Source: Gammaproteobacteria bacterium (lineage in GTDB: Bacteria > Pseudomonadota > Gammaproteobacteria > WOZS01). From it: a DNA stretch of 57,055 nt. Positions 47,190-54,910 of this stretch are shown piece after piece. Below the pieces are notes generated by a model. It had not been told where the DNA came from and did no database searches. It saw only the letters and a program-made list of their open reading frames with translations. Positions within the stretch are counted from its first letter, which is position 1, and the number at the start of each line of letters is the position of its first letter. The stretch covers positions 5,341 through 62,395 of the forward strand of contig WOZS01000040.1 in NCBI GenBank assembly GCA_011620135.1. The letters are read 5' to 3'. The position numbers were made by a program, and so were the translations under genes.

Positions 47190-48692
47190 ATGACCATCAA
47201 GCGCCGCGACATGCTGGCGGGCCTTGGTCTGGGAGTGGCTGGTGCCGCTGTGGGCGGTCGCATGGGCCATGGACGGAACCTGTTCCTGCGACCCATCCCC
47301 GGCACGAAGCCACGCAGTGTGGTCTTCATCCTCAGCGACGATCATCGCTACGACTTCATGGGGTTTCTGGGCAAGCCCAGCTTTTTGCGCACGCCGCACA
47401 TGGACCGCCTGGCTACAGAAGGGGCCCATGTGCAAAACGCCTTTGTACAAACCGCATTGTGCTCTCCCAGCCGGGCCACCATCCTGACTGGGCAGATCTC
47501 CAACCGCCACGGCGTGGTCAATAACCAGTCCCCGGAATCCCCCGATCTGATCTTCTTTCCCCAGTACCTGCAGCATGCCGGTTTCCATACCGCCTTCATC
47601 GGCAAGTGGCACATGGGCGAGGACGAGGCCAGCGACAAGCCGCGTCGTGGTTTCGACCACTGGGTGAGCTTCAAGGGCCAAGGCGTCTACTTCGACCCCG
47701 AGCTCAACATCGATGGCCAGGTGACCACGGTGCCGGGCTATATCACCGACATCCTGACGGAGTATGCCTTGCAGTGGCTCCAGCGGCAAGACAGCCAGCA
47801 GCCCTTCTTTCTCTACCTCTCCCACAAGGCGCCTCACAACAACAACGACATCACCGGCGGCCCCAGGTACGATGGTGTCTATGGCGATGCGCCGGTGGAA
47901 TATCCGCCCACCATGGCGAACACGGCAGAAAATTACCGCGGCAAGCCGGCCTGGGTGCGCGCCCAGCGCAACAGTTGGCACGGCGTGGACTATGCCTACT
48001 ATGGCGGCATGAGCTTCGAGACCCTCTACAGAAAATATTGCGAGTCGCTGCTGGGCATCGATGAGAGCATCGGACGGATCATGGACCAGCTGGAAAGCAT
48101 GGGGCTTGCCGACTCCACCATGGTGATCTACATGGGCGACAACGGCTTTTGCCTCGGCGAACATGGCCTGATCGACAAGCGGCACATGTATGAGGAGTCC
48201 GCCCGGGTACCGCTGGTGATCCGCTGCCCGCAACTGATCGCCCCAGGCACCAGGGTGACCCAGCTCGTCCAGAACACCGACATGGCCGAGACCATCCTCG
48301 AGACCTGCGGCCTCCAGCCGCCGGATACCATGGACGGCATGTCCTTCCTGCCCTTGCTGCGCGGTGCCACCATCCCCTGGCGCGACCGGCTCTACTATCA
48401 ATATTTCTGGGAGTGGAACTTTCCCATGACGCCGACTGTCCTCGGCCTGCGCACCGACCAGTATGCCTACATGCACTACCTGGGCATCTGGGACATCGAC
48501 GAGCTCTACGACATGGCCGACCCCATGGAAACCAACAACCTCATCGAGGCCCCCGAGCACCAGGACCGCATCGCCCAGTTTCGCCACGACATCTACGACT
48601 GGCTGGGCCGCAACGGCGGGCTGCGCATCCCCTTGTTCGAGCCATCCGGCGTGCGCCGTGCCGACCACGGCGGCAGCCAGGCGCCTGGGTGA
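47190..48692 (+). CDS. TAT-exported arylsulfatase-family enzyme
   Basis: 500 residues. The N-terminus MTIKRRDMLAGLGLGVAGAA is a twin-arginine signal, so it folds before export to the periplasm. The active site is C91-S-P-S-R (LCSPSRATILTG), whose Cys is oxidised to formylglycine by a separate enzyme not in the window. Metal ligands include the SDDHR at about 49-53 and YMGDNG. IGKWHMGEDE and SHKAPHNN complete the site. It most resembles the S1 family that contains glucosamine-6-sulfatases and choline-sulfatase-like enzymes; the substrate is unknown. AGGAGGAACC gives a strong ribosome-binding site. Confidence 0.93.
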   Translation: MTIKRRDMLAGLGLGVAGAAVGGRMGHGRNLFLRPIPGTKPRSVVFILSDDHRYDFMGFLGKPSFLRTPHMDRLATEGAHVQNAFVQTALCSPSRATILTGQISNRHGVVNNQSPESPDLIFFPQYLQHAGFHTAFIGKWHMGEDEASDKPRRGFDHWVSFKGQGVYFDPELNIDGQVTTVPGYITDILTEYALQWLQRQDSQQPFFLYLSHKAPHNNNDITGGPRYDGVYGDAPVEYPPTMANTAENYRGKPAWVRAQRNSWHGVDYAYYGGMSFETLYRKYCESLLGIDESIGRIMDQLESMGLADSTMVIYMGDNGFCLGEHGLIDKRHMYEESARVPLVIRCPQLIAPGTRVTQLVQNTDMAETILETCGLQPPDTMDGMSFLPLLRGATIPWRDRLYYQYFWEWNFPMTPTVLGLRTDQYAYMHYLGIWDIDELYDMADPMETNNLIEAPEHQDRIAQFRHDIYDWLGRNGGLRIPLFEPSGVRRADHGGSQAPG

Positions 48693-48725
48693 CCATCACC
48701 CGAGGCGGGAGTCGCAGCGCTGGCC

Positions 48726-49142
48726 TCAGGCCGGTGCGAAGCGCGGCAGGGCGGCTCCCTCGCCTGCGGCATGGAATACCACGGCCACCCGCTGGCCGAT
48801 GGCCAGGGCTTCTGGATTGTTGGTGACGATGTTGGTGAGCATGGTGGGGCCTTCATCCAGCGTCACGTAGGCGAGCACGAAAGGCGTGGCCCTGGCATAG
48901 TCCCCGCCAGCACGGCGGGTGATGGTGAAGGTGTAGATGCTGCCCTGGCCCTTGCTCTCGAACCAGGTGGTGGCAGCACTCATGCAGAAGGGGCAGATGG
49001 CTCTTGGGTAATAATGCAGCTCGCCACATTCCTCGCAGCGCTTGAGCAAGAGCCTGCCCTGGGCGCAGGCTTCCCAGAAGGGCTTGGTCTCGGGGTTGAT
49101 CTCCGGCATGGGTGCTGGCAGCGTGGCTACAGGCTCGTTCAT
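48726..49142 (-). CDS. DUF35 zinc-ribbon/OB-fold protein, partner of the thiolase-like enzyme
   Basis: 138 residues. The zinc ribbon is RCEECGELHYYPRAICPFC (two CxxC pairs) and the OB fold follows (GSIYTFTITRRAGGDYARA, VLAYVTLDEGPTMLTNIV). Proteins of this family bind acyl-CoA and pair with thiolase-like partners, as ChsH2 does in steroid side-chain breakdown. It overlaps the thiolase-like gene by four bases (ATGA) and has AAGGAGA ahead of the ATG, so the two probably form one complex. Confidence 0.9.
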   Translation of the reverse strand: MNEPVATLPAPMPEINPETKPFWEACAQGRLLLKRCEECGELHYYPRAICPFCMSAATTWFESKGQGSIYTFTITRRAGGDYARATPFVLAYVTLDEGPTMLTNIVTNNPEALAIGQRVAVVFHAAGEGAALPRFAPA

Positions 49143-50314
49143 GCGTTCTCCTTGCCGAGAATGACCGTGGCACTGCCCATGCGGGTGCCGATGGAACCAC
49201 CTGTACCGTGGGCCAGCGCCAGCTGGCAGTCCTTGACCTGCACGGCAGGGTGCGCCTCGCCACGCACCTGGCGCACCGCCTCGATGACCTTGGTCATGCC
49301 GCCTCTATTGGCCGGATGGTTGTTGCACAGGCCGCCACCGTCGGTATTCCAGGGGAGCTTGCCATGGGGCGCGCGCAGATTGCCTTCTGCCACGAACGGG
49401 CCGCCCTGGCCCCTGGGGCAGAAACCCAGATCCTCGATGGTTTCCAGCACGGTGATGGTAAAAGAATCGTAAATTGAAGCGTAGTCGATGTCCTGTGGGG
49501 TGACTCGGGCCTCTGCGAAGGCCCGCGGCCCGGAAAAGCGTGCTCCTGTATAGGTGAGATCCACCCGGCCGCCCATGAGATGCTTGGGCGCCTCGCCATG
49601 GCCGAGGATCTTGACCCCTTCCCGCCTGAGGCTTTTTTTGACCGCCTCGCTCACCACCACCAGCGCCCCGCCGCCATCGGAGATCACGCAGCAGTCCATG
49701 AGATGCAAAGGATCGCTCACCAGGGGCGAGGCCAGCACGTCCTCCACGGTGAGCAGCTTGCGCACCATGGCGTTGGGGTTGTGCATGGCATGAGCCGCGG
49801 CTGTGACTTTGATGGCCGCAAGCTGCGCACTGGTGGTGCCATACTCGTGCATGTGGCGCCGGGCGGCCATGGCATACATGCCCACCACGGTGATGCCAAA
49901 GACGTTCTCGAAGCCCGTCTCCGGGGCGCTCAGGAAATAAGGCCGCACGCCGGTGCCGGTCTGCATGCCCTCGGCCCGGGGCCGCCCGGCCAGTGTGATC
50001 AGCGCCACATGGCACTTGCCGGTGGCGATGGCCGCCGCGGCATGACCCACATGGGTTACATAGGACGAGCCGCCGGTCTCGGTGGAGTCCATCCAGGACA
50101 GCTTGAGGCCCATGTAGTCGGCCATGGAGATGACCCCCATGCCCGGGGCATCGCCTGCGGAAAAGTAGGCATCCACGTCGTTCTTGGACAAGCCGGCATC
50201 CGCAAGCGCTCCTTTGGCCACCTCGGCATGGAGCTGTGCCAACGAGTGGTGCGGCGCAACGCGCAGCGGATGCTCGTAGGCGCCGACGATATAGGCTTTG
50301 CCGCGAATGCTCAT
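49139..50314 (-). CDS. Thiolase-fold, lipid-transfer-type (Ltp2-like) enzyme lacking the thiolase cysteines
   Basis: 391 residues with the SCP2-thiolase fold: DAGLSKNDVDAYFSAGDAPG, ATGKCHVALITLAGRPR, IYDSFTITVLETIEDLGF, NHPANRGGMTKVIEAVRQVR and HGTGGSIGTRMG. At the position of the nucleophilic Cys it has GGSSYVT (about 81-87), and the C-terminal Cys site is HGTGG. It is therefore unlikely to do thiolysis. Ltp-type aldolases that cleave branched acyl-CoA beta-hydroxy compounds share these losses and need a DUF35 partner, as present here. AGGAGC precedes the ATG. Confidence 0.85.
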   Translation of the reverse strand: MSIRGKAYIVGAYEHPLRVAPHHSLAQLHAEVAKGALADAGLSKNDVDAYFSAGDAPGMGVISMADYMGLKLSWMDSTETGGSSYVTHVGHAAAAIATGKCHVALITLAGRPRAEGMQTGTGVRPYFLSAPETGFENVFGITVVGMYAMAARRHMHEYGTTSAQLAAIKVTAAAHAMHNPNAMVRKLLTVEDVLASPLVSDPLHLMDCCVISDGGGALVVVSEAVKKSLRREGVKILGHGEAPKHLMGGRVDLTYTGARFSGPRAFAEARVTPQDIDYASIYDSFTITVLETIEDLGFCPRGQGGPFVAEGNLRAPHGKLPWNTDGGGLCNNHPANRGGMTKVIEAVRQVRGEAHPAVQVKDCQLALAHGTGGSIGTRMGSATVILGKENA

Positions 50315-50358
50315 GCCAGCTCCTGTGGTGCCGACCCCGGACCCTGATGTCGGCTTTT

Positions 50359-50364
50359 ATTATA
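50359..50364 (-). promoter_or_regulatory. Candidate -10 of the thiolase-like/DUF35 operon
   Basis: Minus-strand TATAAT lies 45 bases before the ATG at 50314. No convincing -35 is seen 16-18 bases upstream. The gap to the upstream antiporter gene is 82 bases, so this pair can be transcribed on its own. Confidence 0.45.
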
Positions 50365-50396
50365 GAAGGCGCCTGGCCACAAACCAGGATACGGCT

Positions 50397-51467
50397 TCAA
50401 CCTTCGGTCCTGATGAAAAAGAAGGCACTCCCCAGCAACAGGTAGACAGCCAGCAGCATGGCCCCTTCCATCCAGTGGGTCTCGCCATCCCGGGCCACCG
50501 CATTGACGGCGATGATCGAGGCGGCCAGTCCTGCCAGTTCCAGCGGGTTGTGGAAGACCAGATCCATGGGCTTGCCCAGCACCAGTCCGAGGAAGACCAG
50601 CAGGGGGGCCACCAGCAAAGCGACCTGTAGCGATGAGCCGATGGCGATCTGCACGGCAAGATCCATCTTGTCGCGCATGGCGAACTGGACCGCTGCCATG
50701 TGTTCGGCGGCGTTGCCCACCAGGGGGATCAGGACAATGCCCACGAAAAACTCGCTCAGCCCCATGGCCTCGGTGGCCACATCGAGGCTGCTCACCAGGA
50801 ACTCGGCCATCACCGCCACACCGGCTGTGGCCGCCACCAGGATACCTGCCGCAAACCCCATGCCCCAGCTGGGTTCATGATGCTGTCCATCGTCGGCATC
50901 ACCCAGCATCCGGCGATGGGTCAGCAGAGCAAAGACCAGGTTGGCGGCATAGGCCACCACCAGCACGCAGGCCGTAGCCACGCTGAAGGCATGGCTGGGC
51001 AATCTTGGATCCACGTGATAGTAGCTGGTTTCCGTGAGCTCGAAGAAGGCCGGCAACAGCAGCGCCAGCATGGTGAGCGTGAGCATGGTGGCCTGGAGTG
51101 CCGCGCTGTCGCGGTTGAAAAACTGCCGCTCCTGCCTGATCCCACCCAGGAAGATGGCAAGACCGAACACCAAAAGCAGGTTGGAGAGGATGGAGCCCGT
51201 GATGGAGGCCTTGACCACGCCCAGTTGACCATTGCCCAGGGCAATGCCTGCAATGATGAGCTCCGCGGCATTGCCAAAGGTGGCATTGAGCAGCCCCCCC
51301 ACAGTGGCACCGGCACGCAACGCAAGCTCTTCTGTGGCCCGGCCCATCCAGCCCGCCAGCGGCAGCAGCGCCAGAGCCGAGACCACGAACAGCCACAGCC
51401 CGGGGCCCTGGGTGAACTCCAGCACGCATGCCAGCGGCACGAACACCAGCCCTATCTTGCCGATCAC
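50397..51467 (-). CDS. Calcium/cation-proton antiporter, CaxA/ChaA family
   Basis: 356 residues, 11 hydrophobic segments, inner membrane. The two signature repeats are clear: [18 protein letters not shown] with [17 protein letters not shown], and [18 protein letters not shown] with [17 protein letters not shown]. The paired Glu residues are the ion-exchange sites. It exports Ca2+ (or Na+/K+) against protons. The start is a GTG at 51467 with GGAGG six bases upstream; the longer in-frame reading upstream has no ribosome-binding site. Confidence 0.92.
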   Translation of the reverse strand: MIGKIGLVFVPLACVLEFTQGPGLWLFVVSALALLPLAGWMGRATEELALRAGATVGGLLNATFGNAAELIIAGIALGNGQLGVVKASITGSILSNLLLVFGLAIFLGGIRQERQFFNRDSAALQATMLTLTMLALLLPAFFELTETSYYHVDPRLPSHAFSVATACVLVVAYAANLVFALLTHRRMLGDADDGQHHEPSWGMGFAAGILVAATAGVAVMAEFLVSSLDVATEAMGLSEFFVGIVLIPLVGNAAEHMAAVQFAMRDKMDLAVQIAIGSSLQVALLVAPLLVFLGLVLGKPMDLVFHNPLELAGLAASIIAVNAVARDGETHWMEGAMLLAVYLLLGSAFFFIRTEG

Positions 51468-51610
51468 AGCGAGCCTCCATGAATCATCAAAACCATCAAA
51501 CGATACCCATACGACACAACCTCCCATCATGCCACAGGACGCAATCCACACAAGCTCGTCGCGGCCTTGCCGAGGCGCTGCTGGGCAACGCTCCTGGGGC
51601 ATGTATCATG

Positions 51611-51616
51611 TATAAT
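51611..51616 (+). promoter_or_regulatory. -10 element very close to the MFS start
   Basis: A perfect TATAAT ends only 13 bases before the ATG at 51630, so transcription would begin about seven bases ahead of the start codon. No ribosome-binding site lies in that stretch. No good -35 is seen. The 51468-51629 gap otherwise shows no gene. Confidence 0.45.
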
Positions 51617-51629
51617 TAAATGTTTCATC

Positions 51630-52880
51630 ATGTCTGCCTATCCTGCAACAGGGCCTGTGCCCTCGTGGCGGCGCACCATGATCGTCATGGTTGCTGTCCA
51701 GGGGATCATTGGCCTGGCGCTCACCGCCATGGCCCCCATCCTGCCGGCCTATCTCAGGCAACTGGGTGTCACCACGCCCCGGGGCATCGAGCTGTGGAGC
51801 GGGGCGTTGATGTCGGTCAATTTCCTGCTCGCGGCCCTGGTCTCCCCCATCTGGGGCATGCTGGGTGACCGTTTCGGTCGCAAGGCCATGGTGCTGCGCT
51901 CCACCGTGGCCATTTGCCTGTTCACAGCCCTGATGGGTTTTGCAAACCACGTCTGGCAGCTGGTGGCGCTGCGCGGTGCCATGGGGCTGTTCTCCGGCTT
52001 CTCGGCTGCGGCCATTGCCTTGATGGCCAGCCAGGCCCCCGACCACCGCCTGGGTTATGCCTTGAGTTGGCTCAACTCGGGCCAACTGGCAGGCGCGCTG
52101 CTGGGGCCTGTGGCAGCCGGTGCCGCAGCCGGTTTCCTGCCCAACGAACGTTATGTCTTTCATGGGGCGGCAGTCCTCATTGGCCTTGCCGCCCTTCTGG
52201 TGGCCTTGCTGATCCGTGAATCCTGGGTACGCCCCAGTGCCACTCAGAAAAAAGGCTTTTTTCGGGGGTTCGGCTCCTCCGGTGCATTGGCGGCACTTTT
52301 CGTTGTCCTGTTGTTGGGGCAAGCGGCGGTACGCACCGTCCAGCCGGTGGTGGCGCTCTTCGTGGAGCAGCTGGCACCCGGCGAGCATGTGGCGCTGCTG
52401 GCCGGCCTGGCCTTTTCCATCACCGGTATTGCCGACCTGCTGGCAGCACCCTTCCTGGGACGGCGCAGCGACCAGCTGGGCTATCGGCGGGTGTTGCTGG
52501 TGAGCCTGCTGGGTGTGGCGTTGATGACGCTGCCCCAATCCTTTGCCCAGAACTACCGCTGGTTTCTGGCGGAACGCTTCGGCGTGGGCCTGTTCCTGGG
52601 CGGCATCCTGCCCTCGGCCTATGCCCTGATCGGGCGGCTCAGCGATCCGGCGCAGCGCGGGGTGGTCTATGGGCTCACCTCCAGCGCGAGCTTGCTGGGC
52701 AATTTCCTGGGCCCGCTCCTGGGTGGTGCGGTGGCCGCTACGGCTGGGCTGCGCATGGTCTTTCCTGTGACCGCAACACTGCTGCTGATCAACTGGCTGT
52801 GGGTGTGGCGCAGCGTGCCCGAGGTGGTGGATCGCAGCCCACCCCAGGATGTGGATGAAGGAACGCGGCCAGACCGTTAG
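51630..52880 (+). CDS. MFS multidrug-type transporter
   Basis: 416 residues with 12 predicted membrane helices. Family motifs: MLGDRFGRKAMVLRST (loop 2-3) and, in the second half, LGRRSDQLGYRRVLLVSL, plus GLTSSASLLGNFLGPLLGG. It resembles proton-driven drug exporters of the MdtG/YajR type. The start may be ATG 51630 without a ribosome-binding site, or an internal Met. It converges on the yedE-like gene with a 20-base gap. Confidence 0.88.
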   Translation: MSAYPATGPVPSWRRTMIVMVAVQGIIGLALTAMAPILPAYLRQLGVTTPRGIELWSGALMSVNFLLAALVSPIWGMLGDRFGRKAMVLRSTVAICLFTALMGFANHVWQLVALRGAMGLFSGFSAAAIALMASQAPDHRLGYALSWLNSGQLAGALLGPVAAGAAAGFLPNERYVFHGAAVLIGLAALLVALLIRESWVRPSATQKKGFFRGFGSSGALAALFVVLLLGQAAVRTVQPVVALFVEQLAPGEHVALLAGLAFSITGIADLLAAPFLGRRSDQLGYRRVLLVSLLGVALMTLPQSFAQNYRWFLAERFGVGLFLGGILPSAYALIGRLSDPAQRGVVYGLTSSASLLGNFLGPLLGGAVAATAGLRMVFPVTATLLLINWLWVWRSVPEVVDRSPPQDVDEGTRPDR

Positions 52881-52900
52881 CCGTCAGGTTGCCCCCAGCG

Positions 52901-53956
52901 CTATACGAACCATGTCTTGAGGCGCAGTCCTGCGGCACTGCCACAAAGCGCCATGATGAGCCACAGCCAGCCATGGGCGCTGAACGAGGCGATGCCACTG
53001 AAATAGGCGCCGATGTTGCAGCCCGGCACGATCCTGGAGCCATAGCCCATGAGCAGGCCGCCTGTCAGCTGGCCCAGCAACACCAAGGGTCGGCCATCGA
53101 AGCGCAGCCGCAAAGTGCCCTGCCCCAGCGACCAGGCCATGGCCCCCACCACCACCGCCAGGTTGAGCAGGCTTGCCGGATGGCGCAGCAGTCCAACCTC
53201 GGCCATGTGCGCCACACCCCTGGAGACCGGCCCCACCTGCCAGCCCAGGATTCGGGCGGCCTCGAAACCCCAGCCAGCCATCGCCGTGCTCACTCCCCAG
53301 GGCCTGTGGGTGAGCAGCAACACCAGTCCATTGAGCACGCCCAGGAGACAGGCGGCAGCCCATAAGGCGCGGTCGAAGCCGTGGTGGCGGGCTGCCCACC
53401 AGATGATGCCGACCAGCACGGCGCACTGCCCGGCAACCCCCTGCCAGCCCCAGTGCTCCAATATGGAAAACGAGGGCCACGTCATGTGGCTCCAGAAGGT
53501 GAGGCGGTGCACCTCCCCGGGCAGGCTGCCCGCCATGAAGGCGAGCAGTACAAGCACGGCATTCAGCGAGCCGTTGCCGGTGAGATAGAGCGAGCTCGAG
53601 GCACACGCCGCAGCAAGCTGCATGCCCACGCCGAACAAGAATGCCCCGGCGACAACCCCCAGGCTCAGGGGGTACACGTTGGGCCGCAGGCCGGGCTCGA
53701 GGTACAGCAGTGCCGCGAACACGAGGCTGCCGACCAGCAGCATCACGGCGTGGGCAGCCAGCGTGCGCCGCTCCCCGCCAAGCCAGTTGGCAAAGGCGGC
53801 GCTGAAGGAGAAACGGGCCGCCATGAGCACCATGCCCAGCAGGATGCCGATGGTGGCGATTGCGGCCGTGCGGGGACCCAGGCGTACATCCAGCAACGTC
53901 AGGCAAAGCAGCAGCGGCACCATCACCAGTACGCCGCGCCCCATCCCGAGCTTCAT
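52901..53956 (-). CDS. YeeE/YedE family membrane protein (sulfur compound transport type)
   Basis: 351 residues, about nine or ten hydrophobic segments. The two Cys motifs of the family are present: [17 protein letters not shown] and [19 protein letters not shown]. Members include the thiosulfate transporter TsuA, in which such Cys residues relay the substrate. It would import a reduced sulfur compound. Its ATG overlaps the folD stop by four bases (ATGA), so it is translated with folD. Confidence 0.88.
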   Translation of the reverse strand: MKLGMGRGVLVMVPLLLCLTLLDVRLGPRTAAIATIGILLGMVLMAARFSFSAAFANWLGGERRTLAAHAVMLLVGSLVFAALLYLEPGLRPNVYPLSLGVVAGAFLFGVGMQLAAACASSSLYLTGNGSLNAVLVLLAFMAGSLPGEVHRLTFWSHMTWPSFSILEHWGWQGVAGQCAVLVGIIWWAARHHGFDRALWAAACLLGVLNGLVLLLTHRPWGVSTAMAGWGFEAARILGWQVGPVSRGVAHMAEVGLLRHPASLLNLAVVVGAMAWSLGQGTLRLRFDGRPLVLLGQLTGGLLMGYGSRIVPGCNIGAYFSGIASFSAHGWLWLIMALCGSAAGLRLKTWFV

Positions 53957-54834
53957 GATGGCTCCCGGGGATGGTCGATGCCCAGATGGGTCAGGTAACA
54001 GCGCAGGGTATTTTCCAGCAATGTGGCCACCGTCATGGGTCCCACGCCGCCAGGTACGGGGGTGATCCAGGCGGCATGTTCCCGGGCGGCCTCAAAATCC
54101 ACATCGCCGGTGAGGCGGCCATCGGCCAGACGGTTCATGCCCACGTCCACCACCACCGCCCCGGGGCGAATCCAGGCACCAGGAATCAAACCTGGATGGC
54201 CCACCGCCACCACCAGCACCTCGGCGCGGCGCACATGGTTTTCCAGGTCCCGGGTAAAACGGTGACAGATGGTCACTGTGGCCCCGGCCAGCAGCAGTTC
54301 CAGGGCCATGGGACGCCCCACGATGCTGGAGGCTCCCACCACCACCGCCTCGGCACCATGCAGGGCAAGCCCCGTGGTCTCCAGCAGGCGCATGATACCC
54401 CATGGTGTGCAGGGTCGCAGCAAGGGCTCGCGTACCACCAGGCGACCCATGTTGAAGGGGTGCAGCCCATCCACATCCTTGCCGGCGTCTACCAGTCCAG
54501 CGATGACCACAGGATCGAGGGGTGGCGGCAGCGGCAGTTGCACAACGATGCCGTCCATGGCGGCAGCGGCGTTGAGTTGTGCCACCACATCCGTCAGGGC
54601 CTTGGCAGTGGTGGTAGCAGGCAGGGCATGAATGCATGCCGCAATACCCACCTCCTCACAGGCAAGGCGTTTTTTCTCCACATAGATCCTGGAAGCCGGA
54701 TCATCACCCACCAGCACCACGGCCAGTCCGGGGGGGCGTTGGGCACCGGCCTTCCGGCAGCGCTCGATGTTTGCGGCCACCGCGTCGCGCACCCGGGCGG
54801 CAAGCGCTCGTCCATCCAGCAGCCGCGCCGTCAT
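53953..54834 (-). CDS. folD: Methylene-THF dehydrogenase / methenyl-THF cyclohydrolase
   Basis: 293 residues. It interconverts methylene-, methenyl- and formyl-tetrahydrofolate in the cytoplasm, supplying the formyl group used by Fmt. Motifs: [17 protein letters not shown] (catalytic Tyr and Lys), [49 protein letters not shown] and [16 protein letters not shown]. The ATG at 54834 fits the family start. An in-frame extension to 54921 would read across the tandem duplication and overlap the yhdP end, and is rejected. Confidence 0.96.
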   Translation of the reverse strand: MTARLLDGRALAARVRDAVAANIERCRKAGAQRPPGLAVVLVGDDPASRIYVEKKRLACEEVGIAACIHALPATTTAKALTDVVAQLNAAAAMDGIVVQLPLPPPLDPVVIAGLVDAGKDVDGLHPFNMGRLVVREPLLRPCTPWGIMRLLETTGLALHGAEAVVVGASSIVGRPMALELLLAGATVTICHRFTRDLENHVRRAEVLVVAVGHPGLIPGAWIRPGAVVVDVGMNRLADGRLTGDVDFEAAREHAAWITPVPGGVGPMTVATLLENTLRCYLTHLGIDHPREPS

Positions 54835-54849
54835 CGCCCTGTCACCCGC

Positions 54850-54873
54850 ATCATGTTCCCCATCATGTTCCCC
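54850..54873. repeat. Tandem 12-bp duplication in the yhdP-folD gap
   Basis: ATCATGTTCCCC occurs twice in a row between the yhdP stop (54911) and the folD start (54834). On the folD messenger it gives GGGGAACAUGAU twice, 16-40 bases before the start. Probably a slippage duplication; the repeated GGGGAACAUG looks like a ribosome-binding site followed by AUG, out of place for folD. Confidence 0.6.
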
Positions 54874-54910
54874 AGGGTCGCTGTCTGTGCCGCCGGGCTG
54901 ACAGCGTTCC

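Noticed and set aside
47061-48668. 535-codon open frame opposite the sulfatase
   Set aside because: Antisense shadow; the plus-strand sulfatase has all catalytic motifs.
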